Below, one piece after another: positions 12,701-27,700 of a DNA stretch of 64,000 nucleotides. This DNA comes from Diospyros lotus (taxonomy: Eukaryota; Streptophyta; Magnoliopsida; Ericales; Ebenaceae). The notes below the pieces were generated by a model. The model had not been told where the DNA came from. It saw only the letters and a program-made list of their open reading frames with translations, and did not search any database. Both the position numbers and the translations under genes were made by a program. Every line of letters begins with the position of its first letter. The first letter of the stretch is position 1. The stretch covers positions 12,553,655 to 12,617,654 of the forward strand of contig NC_068347.1 of NCBI RefSeq assembly GCF_014633365.1, written 5' to 3'.

Positions 12701-15700
12701 TTGCATCAAGATTTTCCATTAACTGTTAGTAACCCTTCTGCTAACTCTTAATGGAACCAAGATCTCCTATTAACTCTTAACAGTTTGATTCCTTTAGTTA
12801 ACTCTTAACAACATCCATTATCATTAACTCTTAATGATGATTAAGAACACATTGCAGCTATGCATCACTAATCTAATGCTATGCCTAGATTGTGTGTGAC
12901 CTTCTAGGTTCCCAGCCATGTAGCAATCAAGGCATGCCAAACTTTTTGGCACCAATCGAGCACTTCAATCTACTATGAGAAACCCTCAATTTCCTCAAAG
13001 TACCTCGAAAGGTCCTGAGTGACATTTAGCATAGTTTCAAGACGGTCCTAATGGCAATGAAGTCAATACTTCAAGTAAGTTTATTAGGGCTTTTGATTAC
13101 CGTGCACTATAATCCTTCCACTGACTAACTGTTAGCTTTTAGAAGCAAAGAAATGGAGAGTAATATGTGCTGGAAAAGACCAGAACATCTTCTACTTCTC
13201 TTTCATAAGATTATACACTAGTACAAAATACACTTTTTCAACCGTCAACAACTGCTCTTGACTGATAAAGAGACTTTGACTCCTAAATTTCAGCTGACTT
13301 TAGGCTGGACAACATATTCACAGCTTAAAAACTTTACACGCTGAAAATCTAAGAAACATCTTCCTTAATTTCTGCTGCAGCCAGTTGATCAAAACAAAGC
13401 AAAAATAAAATATTCATCAAAACAGCAAAGTTACAGCAGATTAGAGAACCAGTAACAATGTCACTGTTCTCAACACTCTTCCTTGACATTATTATTGGAA
13501 ACACCAAGCAGTTCTCTTAGCTTTTCAAACCTTGCTTTGGGTAAGGCTTTAGTCATTACATCTGCAACTTCCTCTTCAGAATTGCAGTGAATCAAGTCAA
13601 CTTCTTTTTCTTTCTCTGCCTCCCTAACAAAGTGATATTTTATTTTTATATGCTTGGTCTTCCCATGAAATACTGGGTTCTTGGACATGGATGTAGTAGA
13701 CGTGTTATGACAGTATATCTCAGTAGCTCCTCTGTGCTTCTGTTTTAAATCAGTCAAAATCTTCTTTACCCATATTACTTGATTAACGGCAGTGGCAGTA
13801 GCAATATACTCTGCCTCAACTGTTGATTGAGCTACTGTGTTTTGCTTCTTGGAGTTCCAGCTGAAAAAACTTGATCCAAGAGCAAAAACATGTCCAGATG
13901 TACTCTTTAAGTCATCATAGGAGCCTCCCCAATCACTGTCAATGTACCCAACTAGCTTTGCATTTTCTGACTCATTATACAAAATACCCAAGTTTATAGT
14001 CCCTCTGATGTATCTCAACACATGTTTGGCAGCCTTGAAGTGTAACTCACTAGGACTTTGCATAAATCTTGACAATAAACTGGTGGCATATAGAATATCA
14101 GGTCTGGTAGCTATTAGATACAACAAACAGCCAATTAAACTCCTTTAAACACTTGTATCTATTTTTATAGCACCATCATTCTTGTTCAAGTTCTCATTTT
14201 GAGCTAGAGGAGTACTAATTGATTTACAATTCTCCATAGAGAATTTATTTAGAATTCCCTTTGCACATTTCCTTTGTCATATAAAAATTCCACCTTCAAA
14301 CTGTGTAATCTCCATGCCAAGAAAATAAGACATCTAGCCAAGATCTGTCATTTCAAAAACTTTTTGCATCTCAACTTTGAATTCTTCCACCAGTTTGTAA
14401 TTGCTGCCTGTGACTAAGAGGTCATCAACATAAAGACAAATGATCATGAGATCAGAATGAACCTTTTTAACATAAAGAGTGGGTTCGCTGCAGCTTCTTT
14501 CAAACCCCAAACTAATTAAATAGCTATCAATCCTGTTATACTAGGCCCTGGGAGTTGGTTTAAGACCATACAAAGCCTTATTCAACAAATACACCTTATC
14601 TTCTTCACCTTTAATTTCAAACCCCTTTGGTTGCTCAACAAAAATCTGTTCTTCAGGGTACCCATTCAAGAAAGCTGACTTTACATCCAACTAATATATT
14701 TTCCACCCCTTTTGAGCTGCTAGGGCTATCAACAATCTGATTGTGTCATATCCTGCCACAGGAGCAAAGGTATCAGAGAAATCTATCCCATATTGTTGTG
14801 CATTTCCCTTGACAACAAGTCTCTCTTTGTATCTATTGATTGAGCCATCAGGATTTAATTTCGTTTTAAATACCCACTTCACTCCTATTACTCTTTGATC
14901 TTATGGCCTTGCTACCAATCTCCATGTATCATTTTTCTGAATCATGGCCTTTTCTTCTTGTATTTCTTTTCTCCATTCAGATATTCTAACTGCTTCTTGA
15001 AAACAGCTTGGCTCTAGCACTGCTACATAACTCCTTGCATAGATTTCTGACAGTAACTTGGTGCCTCTTACCGCTTCTTCTTCATCAGTATTTCAATTAA
15101 TGTCTATTGAAGTCCCAATAGAAGTTACATCTTGTTCTTGGAAAGTCTCTTCCTCAATTTGCTTCTTGAGAGGGGACCAAATCTGAGATTTCTCGCAATC
15201 CCAGCTTTCATCTTCATAAAATTTCACACCTCTTCCTATCTCTCAACCTGTTTTGATAGCAAATTGAATATTCTATACCCTTTTACATTGTTGCTATAAC
15301 CCAAAAAAATGCCTACATCTGCTCTTTTGTCTAACTTATCTCTTTTAGCTTCTGGTATATGCACATAACAAATGCATCCACTTAGAAATCAGACCCATAA
15401 ATCTCTTCATTGATTCAAAATAATTGTGTACAACATCCTCTTTTAAGGAGAGGATTACTAGCAAAGAAGGAAAGAAATAATTGTAAGCATCCTACCATTA
15501 TTATCTTTTTATATTTATATGATATTTACATAGAACACTGATCCTAGAATATTCTAGGATCAAGGCTAGATCAGCACAATTCCAGCACTCCCCCTCAAGC
15601 TGGTTTGTAGATGTCTTCCATCGCTAGCTTGCCAATAAGTTTATCAAATTGCTTTTTGTGTAGACCCTTAGTTAGAACATCAGCAATTTGTTCTGTTGTT

Positions 15701-18700
15701 GGAAGGTATGGCATGCATATTATTCCAGCATCGATCTTCTCCTTAATGAAATGTTTGTCCTCCTCTATATATTTTGTACGGTCATGTAATACTGGATTAT
15801 GAGCTATAGAAATAGCAGCCTTGTTGTCACAATAGACTTTTATAGGTACAGAGTGAGAAAACTTCAACTCTTCAAGTATTTGTTTGATCCACATTCCCTC
15901 ACAAATTCCATGGGCAACAGCTCTAAACTCTGCTTTTGCACTACTTCTAGCCACTAGATTTTATTTTTTACTTCGCCAGTGACTAAGTTTCCCCCAACAA
16001 AAGAACAATAGCCTAAAGTAGATCTTCATCATCAATACTTCCTGCCCAATCTGCATCAGTGTAGACCTCAACTTGCAGGTGACCATGTTTCTCGAACATT
16101 AGCCCTTTGCCAGGTGTCCCTTTTAGATATCTTAGAATTCTGTATACCACCTCGAAATGCTCTGGCCTTGGTGAGTGCATAAATTGACTTGCCATACTAA
16201 CTGCAAAAGCAATATCAGGCCGCGTATGAGACAAGTAAATTAACCTACCCACAAGTTTTTGATATTGTTCCTTGTTCTTTACTTCTTCAGTTTTAGCAGC
16301 CTGTAGTTTCACATTAGGTTCAATGGGAGTCTCCGACACCCTACAACCTAGTAAACCTGTCTCTCCAAGAAGATCAAATACAAATTTTCTCTGATTGACA
16401 AAAATACCTTCTTTGGATCTTGCAAACTCCATTCCAAGAAAGTATTTTAGAATTCCCAAGTCTTTAATTTGGAACTCCTTCGCAAGTTTCTTCTTGAGGG
16501 CTGCTAACTCTGTCTCATCATCACCAGTTAAAATAATGTCGTCAACATAAACAATCAAAATTGCAACTTTACCATCTTTTGAGTTTTTATAAAATATAGT
16601 GTGATCTACCTGACTCTGAAGGAAGCCATAACTGGTAATTGCCTTTCCAAAGCATTCAAACCATGCTCTCGGTGACTGTTTGAGATTGTACAGAGATTTC
16701 TTTAGTCTACATACTTTGTCGCTCCCATATTTCTTTTCAAATCCTGGAGGCAAACTCATGAAGACCTCTTCTTCAAGATCACTATTAAGAAACGCATTTT
16801 TTACATCAAGCTGGTGTAGAGGCCAATCTAAATTTACTACAAGAGACAACAGGACTCTGATAGAGTTTATTTTAGCAACAGGAGCAAAGGTCTCTTGATA
16901 GTCAATCCCATAAGTTTGGGTGAAGCCTTTAGCCACTAGTCTGGCTTTGTACCTATCAACACTCCCATCAGTCTTACACTTTATTGTAAATACCCACTTA
17001 CATCCTACTATTTTCTTGCCTTTGGGCAGGTAGATTATCTCCCCAAGTGCCACTTCGCCTTAGAGCATTCATCTCTTCTGTGACTGCTAATTTCCAATTC
17101 AGATCATTCAACGCTTCCTATATATTCCTTCGAACAAACAAGTGTGAAATCCTAGATGTGAAAGCTTTATGATTTTTTGATAGTCTGGTAAGAGAGATAT
17201 TTAGCAATAGGATGTTGTGTGCAACTTCTGACACCTTTCCTAATTGCTATAGGAATATCAAGATCAGGAATAGTAGGAGAACAATTGTTAATATTTGAAT
17301 AATCAACTGGGGAACTATTAGGTACAATTGAAGGAAGCAAACTTACAGTGCCATTGCTTGGGATTTCCAGACTGGTTTTGCGCAGAGTTGACATTCAGGT
17401 TTTTGTTCATTTGATGAAATCTTTGCCTAGTGTAAACCTGAAGCTCAGAATTTAGATCATGATGATCGATTTGTAGTATTTCTCTCCCTGCATGAGAAGC
17501 CCCTTCACTTGGCACCAAAGAACCAGAATCTCCTAAGTGACCATTATTAGAAACATGTGGTTCTTGAGTAGGGCAAATTGCATTTGGGAGTGGGATAGAA
17601 ACATTCCAAAAATTATCCTCAACTTTATGTGTCTCCCCCTGAAGAGAATTTTGGGTAAAATATGGTTGTGTTTCGAAAAACAAAACATCCATACTGATAT
17701 GATTTTTTTTGGTGTGAGGATCATAACACTTATAGTCTTTTTTATGTGAAGCATAACCCAAAAAAACACATTTGATAGCCTTAGGGTCAAGTTTGGAACG
17801 AAATTGATTAGAGATATGAACATACACAGTACACCCAAAAACTTTGATAGGAAGATCCGAATGTAACCGAGTGTTGGGAAAAACTTCTTTTAGGCACTCT
17901 AGAGGGGTTTTGTATTTTAACACTTTAGTGGGCATCCTGTTTATCAAATAGGAGGCCGTCAAAACAGTTTCACCCCACAAATATTTTGAAATATGCATAG
18001 AAAACATTATGGCACGTGTGACTTCGAGTAAATGCCTATTTTTACGTTCTGCAATGCCATTCTGTTGAGGAGCATTTCGACAAGTAGATGTATGGTGAAT
18101 ACCTTTAGCTTTCAAAAAATCCCCCAAGTGCTCATTAAAATACTCGGTGCCATTATCAGAGTGTAAAATACTAATTTTGGTTTGAAATTGATTTTCAACC
18201 ATAGTGTAAAAATTTTTGAATAAGTATTCCACTTCAGATTTTTTGTGCATCAAATAAACCCAACACAGACGTGTATGATCATCAATAAATGTAACATACC
18301 ACCATTTTCTAGAGAGAGTAGAAATTTTAGATAGACCTCAAACATCACTATGAATTATATAAAAAGGTTTGGATGCTTGGTAGGGTTTTGGTAAATATGT
18401 AGAACGATGATTTTTTGCCAAGATGCAACTGTCACATTGAAAAAGTGAATAATCCATTCCTTTAAACAATTCAGGAAATAAACGTTTCAAATAGGCAAAA
18501 CTAGGATGGCCTAGTCTAAGATGCCATAGCATAATTGTATCTGGAATAAGAATTGAATTAATACTACTAAAGCCCTGAGCTTTTTTATTACCAACAGAGA
18601 TATCATCAAAGTAGTAAAGATCGTCAATCATCCTAGCACGCCCAATCATCGTCCCCAAACTCTGGTCCTGAAATTCACAATGAGAGTCAAAGAAAGTAGC

Positions 18701-21700
18701 ACGACAATTAGAATCTTTGCATAGTTTACTAACCAACAAAAGATTGCAGGCTAGGTTAAGAACATGAAGGACATAAGTGAAATGAATATTCGCATTCAGT
18801 TTAATAAGTCCTTTGTCGGCAATAGATGAAAAAATACCATTGGCAATTCTGATTTTTTCATTTCCAAAGCAAGGAGTATAGGTATTAAAAAAATGAGAAG
18901 AACTAGTCATATGATCAGAGGCTCTGGAATCTATAACCCATGGAGAGAAATGAAGACAAGAAAGGGCGTTAGGTTTTCTACTTGTGTGTGCCAAGGAAAC
19001 ACTAGGAATACCAGATGAGGAATTGGATTTTAACAGCTGCAAAAGTTGATCAATTTGCTCTTTGTTGAAGGGATTGGTATCGACCACATTAGCAGTAGGG
19101 ACCCCACGGTGGCTCTTGTCTCCTTGCTTACTGCTTTTCCAATTAGCAGGTTTGCCATGAATTTTCCAACAAGTTTCATGAGTATGGCGTGGCTTGTTAC
19201 AATGGTCACACCAGACCCGAGGTCCCTCGTTGCTTTGACGCTGGTAATTTGCAGCCTTGTAGGCAGTAGAATCAGCAATTAGGGCAGAATTTTCAAGTGA
19301 CTCACCAGTGGCCTTTTTTCCTAGCATGACACTCCTTCGGCTTTCCTCTCTTCTAACTCCGGCAAATACGTCACCAATAGGCGGAAGAGGAGACCAGCCA
19401 ATGATCCTTCCTCGCACTTCATCAAACTCGATATTAAGGCCAGCCAGAAACTTGTAAATACGGCTATCTTCAACTAGTTTCTTGTGGTGGTTGCAATCAT
19501 TTGTAGATTTCCACTCATATGTGTTAAAGAGATCAAGATCTTGCCACAATCGCTTCAAAGAATGGAAGTACTTAGTGACAGAATTATTTCCTTGTCGGAT
19601 CTCTCCCAGTTTCAGAGTTAATTCAAAAACCTGAGATTGATTCCCCAGGTCAGAGTACATCTGATTGACATTGTCCCACAATTCCTTTGCAGTAGGATAG
19701 CACATATAATTGGAACTGATATCTTCATTCATGGAATTGACTAGCCATGTCATTACCATGGAGTTTTCAGCATCCCAAATAGAATGGGATGGGTCATCCG
19801 CTGCAGGTTCCTTCTTGTCCCCAGTAAGATAGCCAATTTTCCCTTGCCCACGGATATACATCCGGACTGATTGAGACCAACGAAGAAAGTTATCACCATT
19901 TAAGCGGATAGTAGTGATTTGGACAGAATGGATTGGCTGGGTTGCTGGCATTTTTGTTGGGACAGCAACGACAGAGATTTTAGAGGTAACTTCGGACATG
20001 GCTGAGAAAGATTAAACTGCTTGAGACGATCAGGGAAGAAGCCGCTGGTGTAAGGGCAGCAGCTACTTCTGGGAGGTAGCGATAGCAGTGCTGGGAGGTG
20101 GAGATAGTAGCGCTGTGTCACGACCCTAGGGGAGGAATATGTAATATTGTAAAAGATAGGGTTAATAGGAATTAAAAGAAATAATGAGCAAGCTATAAAC
20201 GGATAATCCGTTGGGTAGTTGGAGTAGTTGAGCTAGCTAGAGGCCTTATAAAGCAAAGGCCTACGACATTAGAGGGTATCTTGGAAGTTAATAACAAATT
20301 CCCTCTCTTTCTTGATTCTATTTTCTCTCTTCTATCTGTTATTCTTTTCTTTCTATCATTCTTCATATGGATCCTTCCAATTTCGCAAGCCCTATTCTCA
20401 GGGCTTGACAAAGTGGTATCAGAGTCGTCGGCCTGGCAGTGGGAAAGTAGCGACAGCAACGGAAGAAATTAGTGCAACCCAGCGCAAGCAGAGATCGCAA
20501 AGCAATGGCGGAAGGAACGCAATTGAGACAATTGGAGGTCAGATTAGAAACTATGGAATTTGGCGTAAATGACACCCAGGATGTACTACGTCAAACGAGG
20601 GAAGAATTGGTGGAATGGAAGGAGCTCATGCAAGCGACCGCGGAAAAACAACAAGAAACGGTAGAAAGATGCCAAGAATCGGTTCAAAAGTGTCAAGAAA
20701 CAGTGGAACAGCAAGGACAAAGGATCAACAGCATGTTAAATATGCTGGCCTCTCTGCCCTAATTCCGGCTATCGCCAAAATTTCCACTGAGACAAACATC
20801 AGAACCAATATTGCAGCATTGCAGCGATCGTTTGGGCATGGAAGCTGCCATGGAAGAGACGGAGCAGCAAATACTTCGAGAGAATGCGGGAAGAAACGGC
20901 CAACTGATGTCGCACGGCCATGTACCTACTCCCAGGTTGGAAATACCACTATTTGAGGGAAAAAGTCCAAGATGGTGGTTAAGGCGGTGCGAATGATTCT
21001 TCCAGCTCTACCAGATAATGGAAAACCAGAAAGTAACCTTAGCGGCAGCATACTTGAACAAAGTAGCAGATTCTTGGTACCAAGGGTGGGTCCAAGAAGG
21101 GGGGTGGAGAGCTTTCGCGAATGGCCTGTGCGAACGTTTCGGAGAAAAGAAGATGACGGACGTGATTGAAGAATTTAGTAAATTGAAGCAAGAAGGTACT
21201 GTAATGGAGTACCTTGCCCGCTTTGAAGAACTAAGATCCCTGGTATGTACTATACAACCCGGGCTAACTGATCAGTATGTAGTATCAATTTTCGTGAGTG
21301 GCCTAAAGGAAGAATTACGGGCCACAGTAAAAATGATGACTCCAACAATAGTGAGTCAGGCGGCGGAAAAGGCCAAGCTTCAAGAAATGGCTTTGGAGGC
21401 CATTTTCAAGAAACATAAAGTTCCTTATAAGCCAAGTATATTGGCCGGATAGTATGGGGGAGGAAGTGCTAGATCTTTGATAACATGGCCTAATCAGACA
21501 ACGGCCAAACCAGCAGTAATCAATAATGGAGGGAAGGGCAGTTTGATGGAACAAAGGAGACAGCTTGGGTTGTGCTTCAAATGTGGCGACAAATATGGGC
21601 CGGGTCATCAGTGCAAAAGACAATTGATGAAGATAGAAGGCATGAGCGAGGAGGAAGAAAAGGAAGAAGAAACAGAACAAGACAGAGCAGAGGAAGAAGC

Positions 21701-24700
21701 AGTGTTAGAGGACGAGGAAGAAGTGCAAAGAGAAGGAGGAGGAGAGATTTTCTTTCATGCATTAAAAGGCAGCCCAATGGGAAGGATAATCAAAGTTAAG
21801 GGCCAGGTGGGAAAAAAGAAGCTGATGGTGCTGATTGACAGTGGAAGCACCCATAGCTTCCTTAGTAAATCAACTGCTGCGGACCTAAAGTGGCCTTTGA
21901 CAGCCACAACTCCTTTGTCGGTTATAGTAGCTAATGGCAGTCGAATGTTCAGTCACTACAAATGTGTGGGATTCACATGGATGATGCAGGGACAAGAATT
22001 CATGGTAGATCTCAGGATTCTAGAATTAGACGAGTGTGACATTGTTCTTGGCGTGGAATGGATGAGGACAGTGAGTCCCCTTACATTTGACTTCAATAAA
22101 TTGGAAGTCACGGTGGAAATTGAAGGGAAGAAGTTAACCCTAATGGGCAGCTTAGAGCAAGGAGAATGCAAGCTTATTGATGGAAGAAAAATGCAGAAGA
22201 TGATGGGAAAGAAATGGGGGAAAATCGCACAACTCTATTCCATAAGAGCTATAAAAGTGGAAGAGGAAAACCAATACCAGGAAGGATCACCACCAGCAGA
22301 TCGCAAAAAAGGTACAAAATTCAGATAGTTTGCATTCAATTTTGGTAGAATTTAAGGATCTGTTTGCGGAACCCAATTCCTTACCTCCCCAAAGACCCTT
22401 AGACCATGCAATCCACCTCAAACCTAATTCTGCCCCTATTAACATCAGACCATATAGGAATTGGGTTCCGCAAACAGATCCTATGTTTCTTTAGTTCTCC
22501 TTGTCAAAAAAACAGATGGAACTTGGAGGTTTTGCATAGACTATAGACAACTCAATTCTAATACCATCAAAAACAAGTTTCCCATACCTTTGATTGATGA
22601 TCTACTGGACGAATTGTATGGTGCAAAAATATTCTCTAAGTTGGACCTTAGGTCCGATTACCACCAAATTAGAATGGCACCACCCGATATACCTAAAACA
22701 GCTTTTAGAACTCACCAAGGCCTCTACGAATTCACTGTTATGCCATTTGGTTTAACCAATGCCCCAGCCACCTTCCAAGCATTGATGAATCAGATTTTCC
22801 TACCGCATTTGAGGAAATTCATCCTAGTTTTCTTTGGCGACATTTTAATCTATAGCTCAAACATTAACCAGCACCTATCGCACCTTCAAACCGCATTTGA
22901 GATCCTTAAATCACATCAATTGTTTGTCAAGCTTTCCAAATGTACTTTTGTTGCTAAAGAAGTCGAATATTTGGGCCATATTATTTGTGGTGAAGGGGTG
23001 AGAATAGATCCTAAGAAGGTGGAAGCTATGTGCGAATGGCCTAGGCCTAAAACAGTGAAGGAGTTGAGAGGATTTTTGGGTTTGACGGGGTATTATAGAA
23101 AATTTGTGCAGCATTACGGAATGATCAGCAAACCCCTCACGAAGATGCTCAAGAAGGATGGCTTTCAGTGGAATCCGAAGGCTAAAGCAGCCTTCATTGC
23201 CCTTAAGAAGGCCATGTCTGTGGCCTCGGTCTTTGCCTTGCCAGATTTTTCCAAGCCTTTTATAGTGGAGATTGATGCGTGTGACTCAGGAATTGGGGCT
23301 GTCTTGGTACAGCAAGGGCGACCATTGGCTTTTATAAGCCAAGCCCTTTCCCAAAAGCACTTAGGCTTAAGTGTGTATGACAAGGAACTTTTGGTGGTGT
23401 TGAAAGCCATTGATAAGTGGCGCCACTATTTAGAAGGCAATCCATTTGTGATCAAAACGAACTATGAAAGCTTGCAGTTTTTAGCGCAACAGAAGCTGCA
23501 CACACATCTTCAGCGGAAGGGAGTTTCAAAACTCATGGGCTTGAACTTTACTATTCAATACAGAAGGGGTAAGGAGAATATAGTAGCCGATGCCCTTTCT
23601 AGAAGAGATGAGAATACAGTTTACAATTCTATCGTAGCCATAGTACCGGAATGGATGACAGAGTTGGCAGAAAGTTATGAAAAAACGGAATGGCTTAAAG
23701 AAATAATGGCACAGTTGGTGATTAATCCAACTGCAGTTCCTAATTATACCTTGGCGAATGGCATAACAAGGTATAAGGGACGATTGGTGGTAGGAGACGA
23801 CATTACCCTTAAAGAGAAGATTCTGATAGCCCTACACTGCTCTCCAATTGGTGATCATTCAGGAATTCGTGCCACTTACCAAAAAGTAAAGCAACTTTTC
23901 TTTTGGCCGAAACAGAAAGCTGAAGTAGTGAAATGCCAGCAATGTAAACATGAACAAGTACCCTATCCCGGTCTACTATAACCTCTAGCTATACCACAAC
24001 AAACATGGGAGAACATTTCAATGGATTTTATCGAAGGACTCCCTAAATCAGAAGGAAAGGATGTTATTATGGTGATAGTAGATCGATTTACTAAGTTTGG
24101 ACACTTCCTAAGCTTATCGCATCCCTTTACAGCTAAGGACGTGGCCAGGACATTCTTAGACAGGGTGGCCAACTTCCATGGGATCCCTAAAACCATTATA
24201 TCGGATAGAGATAAGGTTTTCACAAGTACATTTTGGCAGGAGTTATTCAAGAAGCTGGGAGTGGGATTATGTATGTCAACAGCCTACCATCCTCAAACGG
24301 ATGGCCAAACGGAACGAGTTAACCAATGTTTGGAGGCGTATCTGAGGTGTATGTGTTTCAGCCACCCCAAGAGCTGGAATAAGTGGTTACCATTAGCACA
24401 ATGGTGGTATAATTCCACTTATCACAGTGCCATCAAAAGAAGTCCCTTCGAAGCTATGTTCGGTTATCAACCGCCATTATTGCCTGCCCTGTCAGGAGCG
24501 CAACCTACTATGGCTGATGTAGAGCAGTACTTTCAACAGAAACAACAATTGTTGGGGATCCTTAAAAGAGAATTAGCTACTGCCCGCAATAGAATGAAAC
24601 AAGCAGCAGACAAGCGACACAGTGAGAGGAATTTTGAGGTTGGAGATTGGGTATACCTCAAGGTAAGGAGGTTTTTTGCAACAACCCTATACTTCCCTAC

Positions 24701-27700
24701 CCGTCTCTAAACTGAGTCCAAAATATTTTGGACCATATCTGATTGAAGCCAAGGTTGGTCCAGTGGCATATAAATTACAGCTGCCAGAAGGAGTAAATCA
24801 GCATCCTGTATTTCATGTATCCTTGCTAAAAAAGGCAAGAGGAGAAATTGTGGCTGCAGGACAGGACATACCATCTGCTGCAGAAGATGAAGAAGAGATA
24901 ATCGAACCTCAAGTAGTGCTGGAAAAAAGGGTACAATACCAAGGACAGCTACCCTTAGTTCAAGTAAGGGTGCAGTGGTCTCATCTACCAGCAAGCAACA
25001 CCACATGGGAATATCTTCCTGATCTACTGAAGCAGTTCCCTAGAGCTATCGGCCTTCTTTAGCATTCTTGGGACAAGAATGGTTTGAAGGGGTAGGGATT
25101 GTCACGACCCTAGGGGAGGAATATGTAATATTATAAAAGATAGGGTTAATGGGAATTAAAAGAAATAATGAGCAAGCTGTAAACGGATAATCCGTTGGGT
25201 AGTTGGAGTAGTTGAGCTAGCTAGAGGCCTTATAAAGCAAAGGCCTACGGCATTAGAGGGTATTTTGGAAGTTAATAACAAATTCCCTCTCTTTCTTGAT
25301 TCTATTTTCTCTCTCCTATCTGTTATTCTTTTCTTTCTATCATTCTTCGTATGGATCCTTCCAATTTCGCAAGCCCTATTCTCAGGGCTTGACACGCTGG
25401 AAGGAGACGACATTGGGACAAGGCAACAGTGACTCTGGGAGGCAGCGATAGCAGCACTGGGAGGTGGAGATAGCAGCACTAGAAGGAGACGAAGCTGGAA
25501 GAAGGCAGCACAGGGATCGCGAGCGGCCGGCAGCGTCTGGGAACGCGGTCGACGGCGTCGGTGTTGTTTGGGGATGGCGATTGAGAGTTGCCGATGGAGA
25601 GAGGCCGACAGATCTAAGATTGGTGGCAACTAAGGGTTACTGTCGGAGAGGCGTTGGTGGCTTGGTGATTCCAGATGACTGACAGAGCAGCCTAGGATTT
25701 TTTCACAGTATATGGCTGTGATTTGATTTTGACTCTGATACCAACTTAGAAATCAGACCCAGAAATCTCTTCATTGATTCAAAATAATTGTGTACAACAT
25801 CCTCTTTTAAGGAGAGGATTACTAGCAAAGAAGGAAAGAAATAATTGTAAGCATCCTACCATTATTATCTTTCTATATTTACATGATATTTACATAGAAC
25901 ACTGATCCTAAAATATTCTAGGATCAAGGCTAGATCAACACAATTCCAGCACATCGAAATGACTTCAGATGATTCACTGAAGGTATTGTGCCAAACCAGC
26001 ACTCAAATGGTATTTTTTTCTTCAGCGATCTAGTTGGAAGTCTGTTCTGGAGATAAACTGCAATATTCACAGCTTCTGCCCCAAAACTTTTAGGCGGCTT
26101 CTTTTCTAATAGCATGCATCTGGCCATCCCAAGAACTGTTCTATTCTTTCTTTCACATACCCCATTTTGCTGAGGTGTGTACCTCACTGTAAGTTGATGG
26201 TGAATTCCATTAGCCTCACACAACTTCTTGAACTTTTCTAAATTATACTCAGAGCCATTGCCAGTCCTAAGTGCTTTAATTTTACTACAGCTTTGATTTT
26301 CCACACTTGCTTTGAAGTTTTGAAATAGTTTGAAGACTTCAGATTTTTGCTTCATAAAAAACACCGAGCACATTCTAGAAAAGTCATCAATAAATAATAT
26401 GAAATACCTACTTCCATTTAGTGATGGAGTCCCCATAGGGCCACACATCAGAGTGGATAAGTTGAAGTTTCTCACTAGCTCTCCAAGCATTACCTGTGGG
26501 AAAAGGCGGCCTGTTTTGCTTTCCAAGCTGGCAAATCTCACACACGCTTCCATAATCATGTATAGCTTGCATATCAAAGACTAGTTGCTTGTCATGCATA
26601 AATTTTAATGATGAAAAATTTGAATGACCAAACCTCCTGTTCCAAAGGGTGGATGCATCTACTGAACATACATAAGCATTTGAATTTTTCCATTTTAAGG
26701 AGAAGCTTCTATGTATCATTTTAACATGCATTAATTCACAATGGTCCAATATCGTACACATTTTTTCCTTGAAAATCAGTGAATAGTTGTTCTCAAGCAT
26801 CTGACCATCACTGAGCAAATTTTTATCTATATCAGGTACATATAAAACATCAGAGATAAGTTTGGTACCTGAGGGAGTGATTACAGCAACAAGCCCTTTG
26901 CCTTTGACCTCCAACAGCTCTCCATTTCCAATTCTAACACTTGACTTGTAGGTCTTGTCAATTTCTGTAAAGTTGTTTATTTCAAAGGTCATGTGATGAG
27001 AACGCCCACTATCTATCAGCCATGATTCTGAGCTGCAGTTGGCTGAATAACAACTAGCAACAAACAAGCTTTCCTCTGATTGCTGTGCTGACTCCTCTAC
27101 TTAAGCTGGTTGAGATTTTTGTTCTCCTTTATTCTTGTAAACTTTTTCAACATGACCCATTTGTTTGCAAGCTCTGCACTGTACTCCAGGTCTCTACCAA
27201 TAGAACCTTTCAGAATGATTATTCTTCTTACAGATTGAGCATGGTGGATACTTACCTTTCTTATCACCAACCCTACTGCTCTGGACTTCCTTCTTTGCCT
27301 TGTCCCTTTTACCACCATAGCTCTTTCTGCCTCCATTAGTTGTAGGTGCTTTTCCTTTCTAAGTGGCTACAAAAGCATTTTCTGAGGACTCATCTTGTCT
27401 AATAGCCCTCCGCTGCTCAGTGGCTTGCAAAGCATTTACCAACTCAGCTAAGGAAATTTGAGAAAGATCTCGACTCTTTAGGGATGAGATCTTTGCTTCA
27501 AATTTTTCTAGTAGACTTATTAGAACCTTTTCCACCACACGTTTATCATTCAATTCTTCACCCATAATTCTAATCTGATTTACAACCTTGAGAAGTCAGT
27601 CAAAGATTTCCTTTAGTCTCTGATTCCTTCATCTTGAGAGACTGAAATTCTCTCCTTAAATTGAGAACTTGTATTTGCCTAGTTCTCATGCTTCCCTGGA

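Larger units (their letters stand above)
20116..25394 (+). mobile_element. Gypsy-4: Ty3/Gypsy chromovirus (Reina-like) inside Copia-3, TSD CGCTG
   Basis: Two 295 bp LTRs (20116-20410 and 25100-25394) start TGTCACGACCCTAGGGG and end CTTGACA. They are flanked by CGCTG at 20111-20115 and 25395-25399. The primer-binding site TGGTATCAGAG (initiator Met) is at 20414-20424. The polypurine tract GGTTTGAAGGGGTAGGGAT is at 25081-25099. Order is gag, protease, RT, RNase H, integrase, chromodomain, the Ty3/Gypsy order. The LTRs differ by eye at 7 positions, all transitions, so it is a fairly young insertion. Short LTRs plus a chromodomain suggest the Reina group; this is inference. Confidence 0.95.
15380..25951 (-). 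mobile_element. Copia-3: Ty1/Copia retrotransposon (Ale/Retrofit-like) inside Copia-2
   Basis: LTRs of 208 bp at both ends. The flanks are CATCC and CATCG, a 5 bp TSD with one change, lying within the Copia-2 coding frame. Just inside the right LTR the minus strand reads TTGGTATCAGAGTC, an initiator-Met tRNA primer site. Just inside the left LTR it reads TTGAGGGGGAG, a good polypurine tract. Gypsy-4 (20116-25394) sits in its 5' untranslated region. Without Gypsy-4 it is about 5.3 kb. The LTRs end in AAGT rather than CA on the minus strand, an unusual terminus. By eye they differ at 5 positions. Confidence 0.92.
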
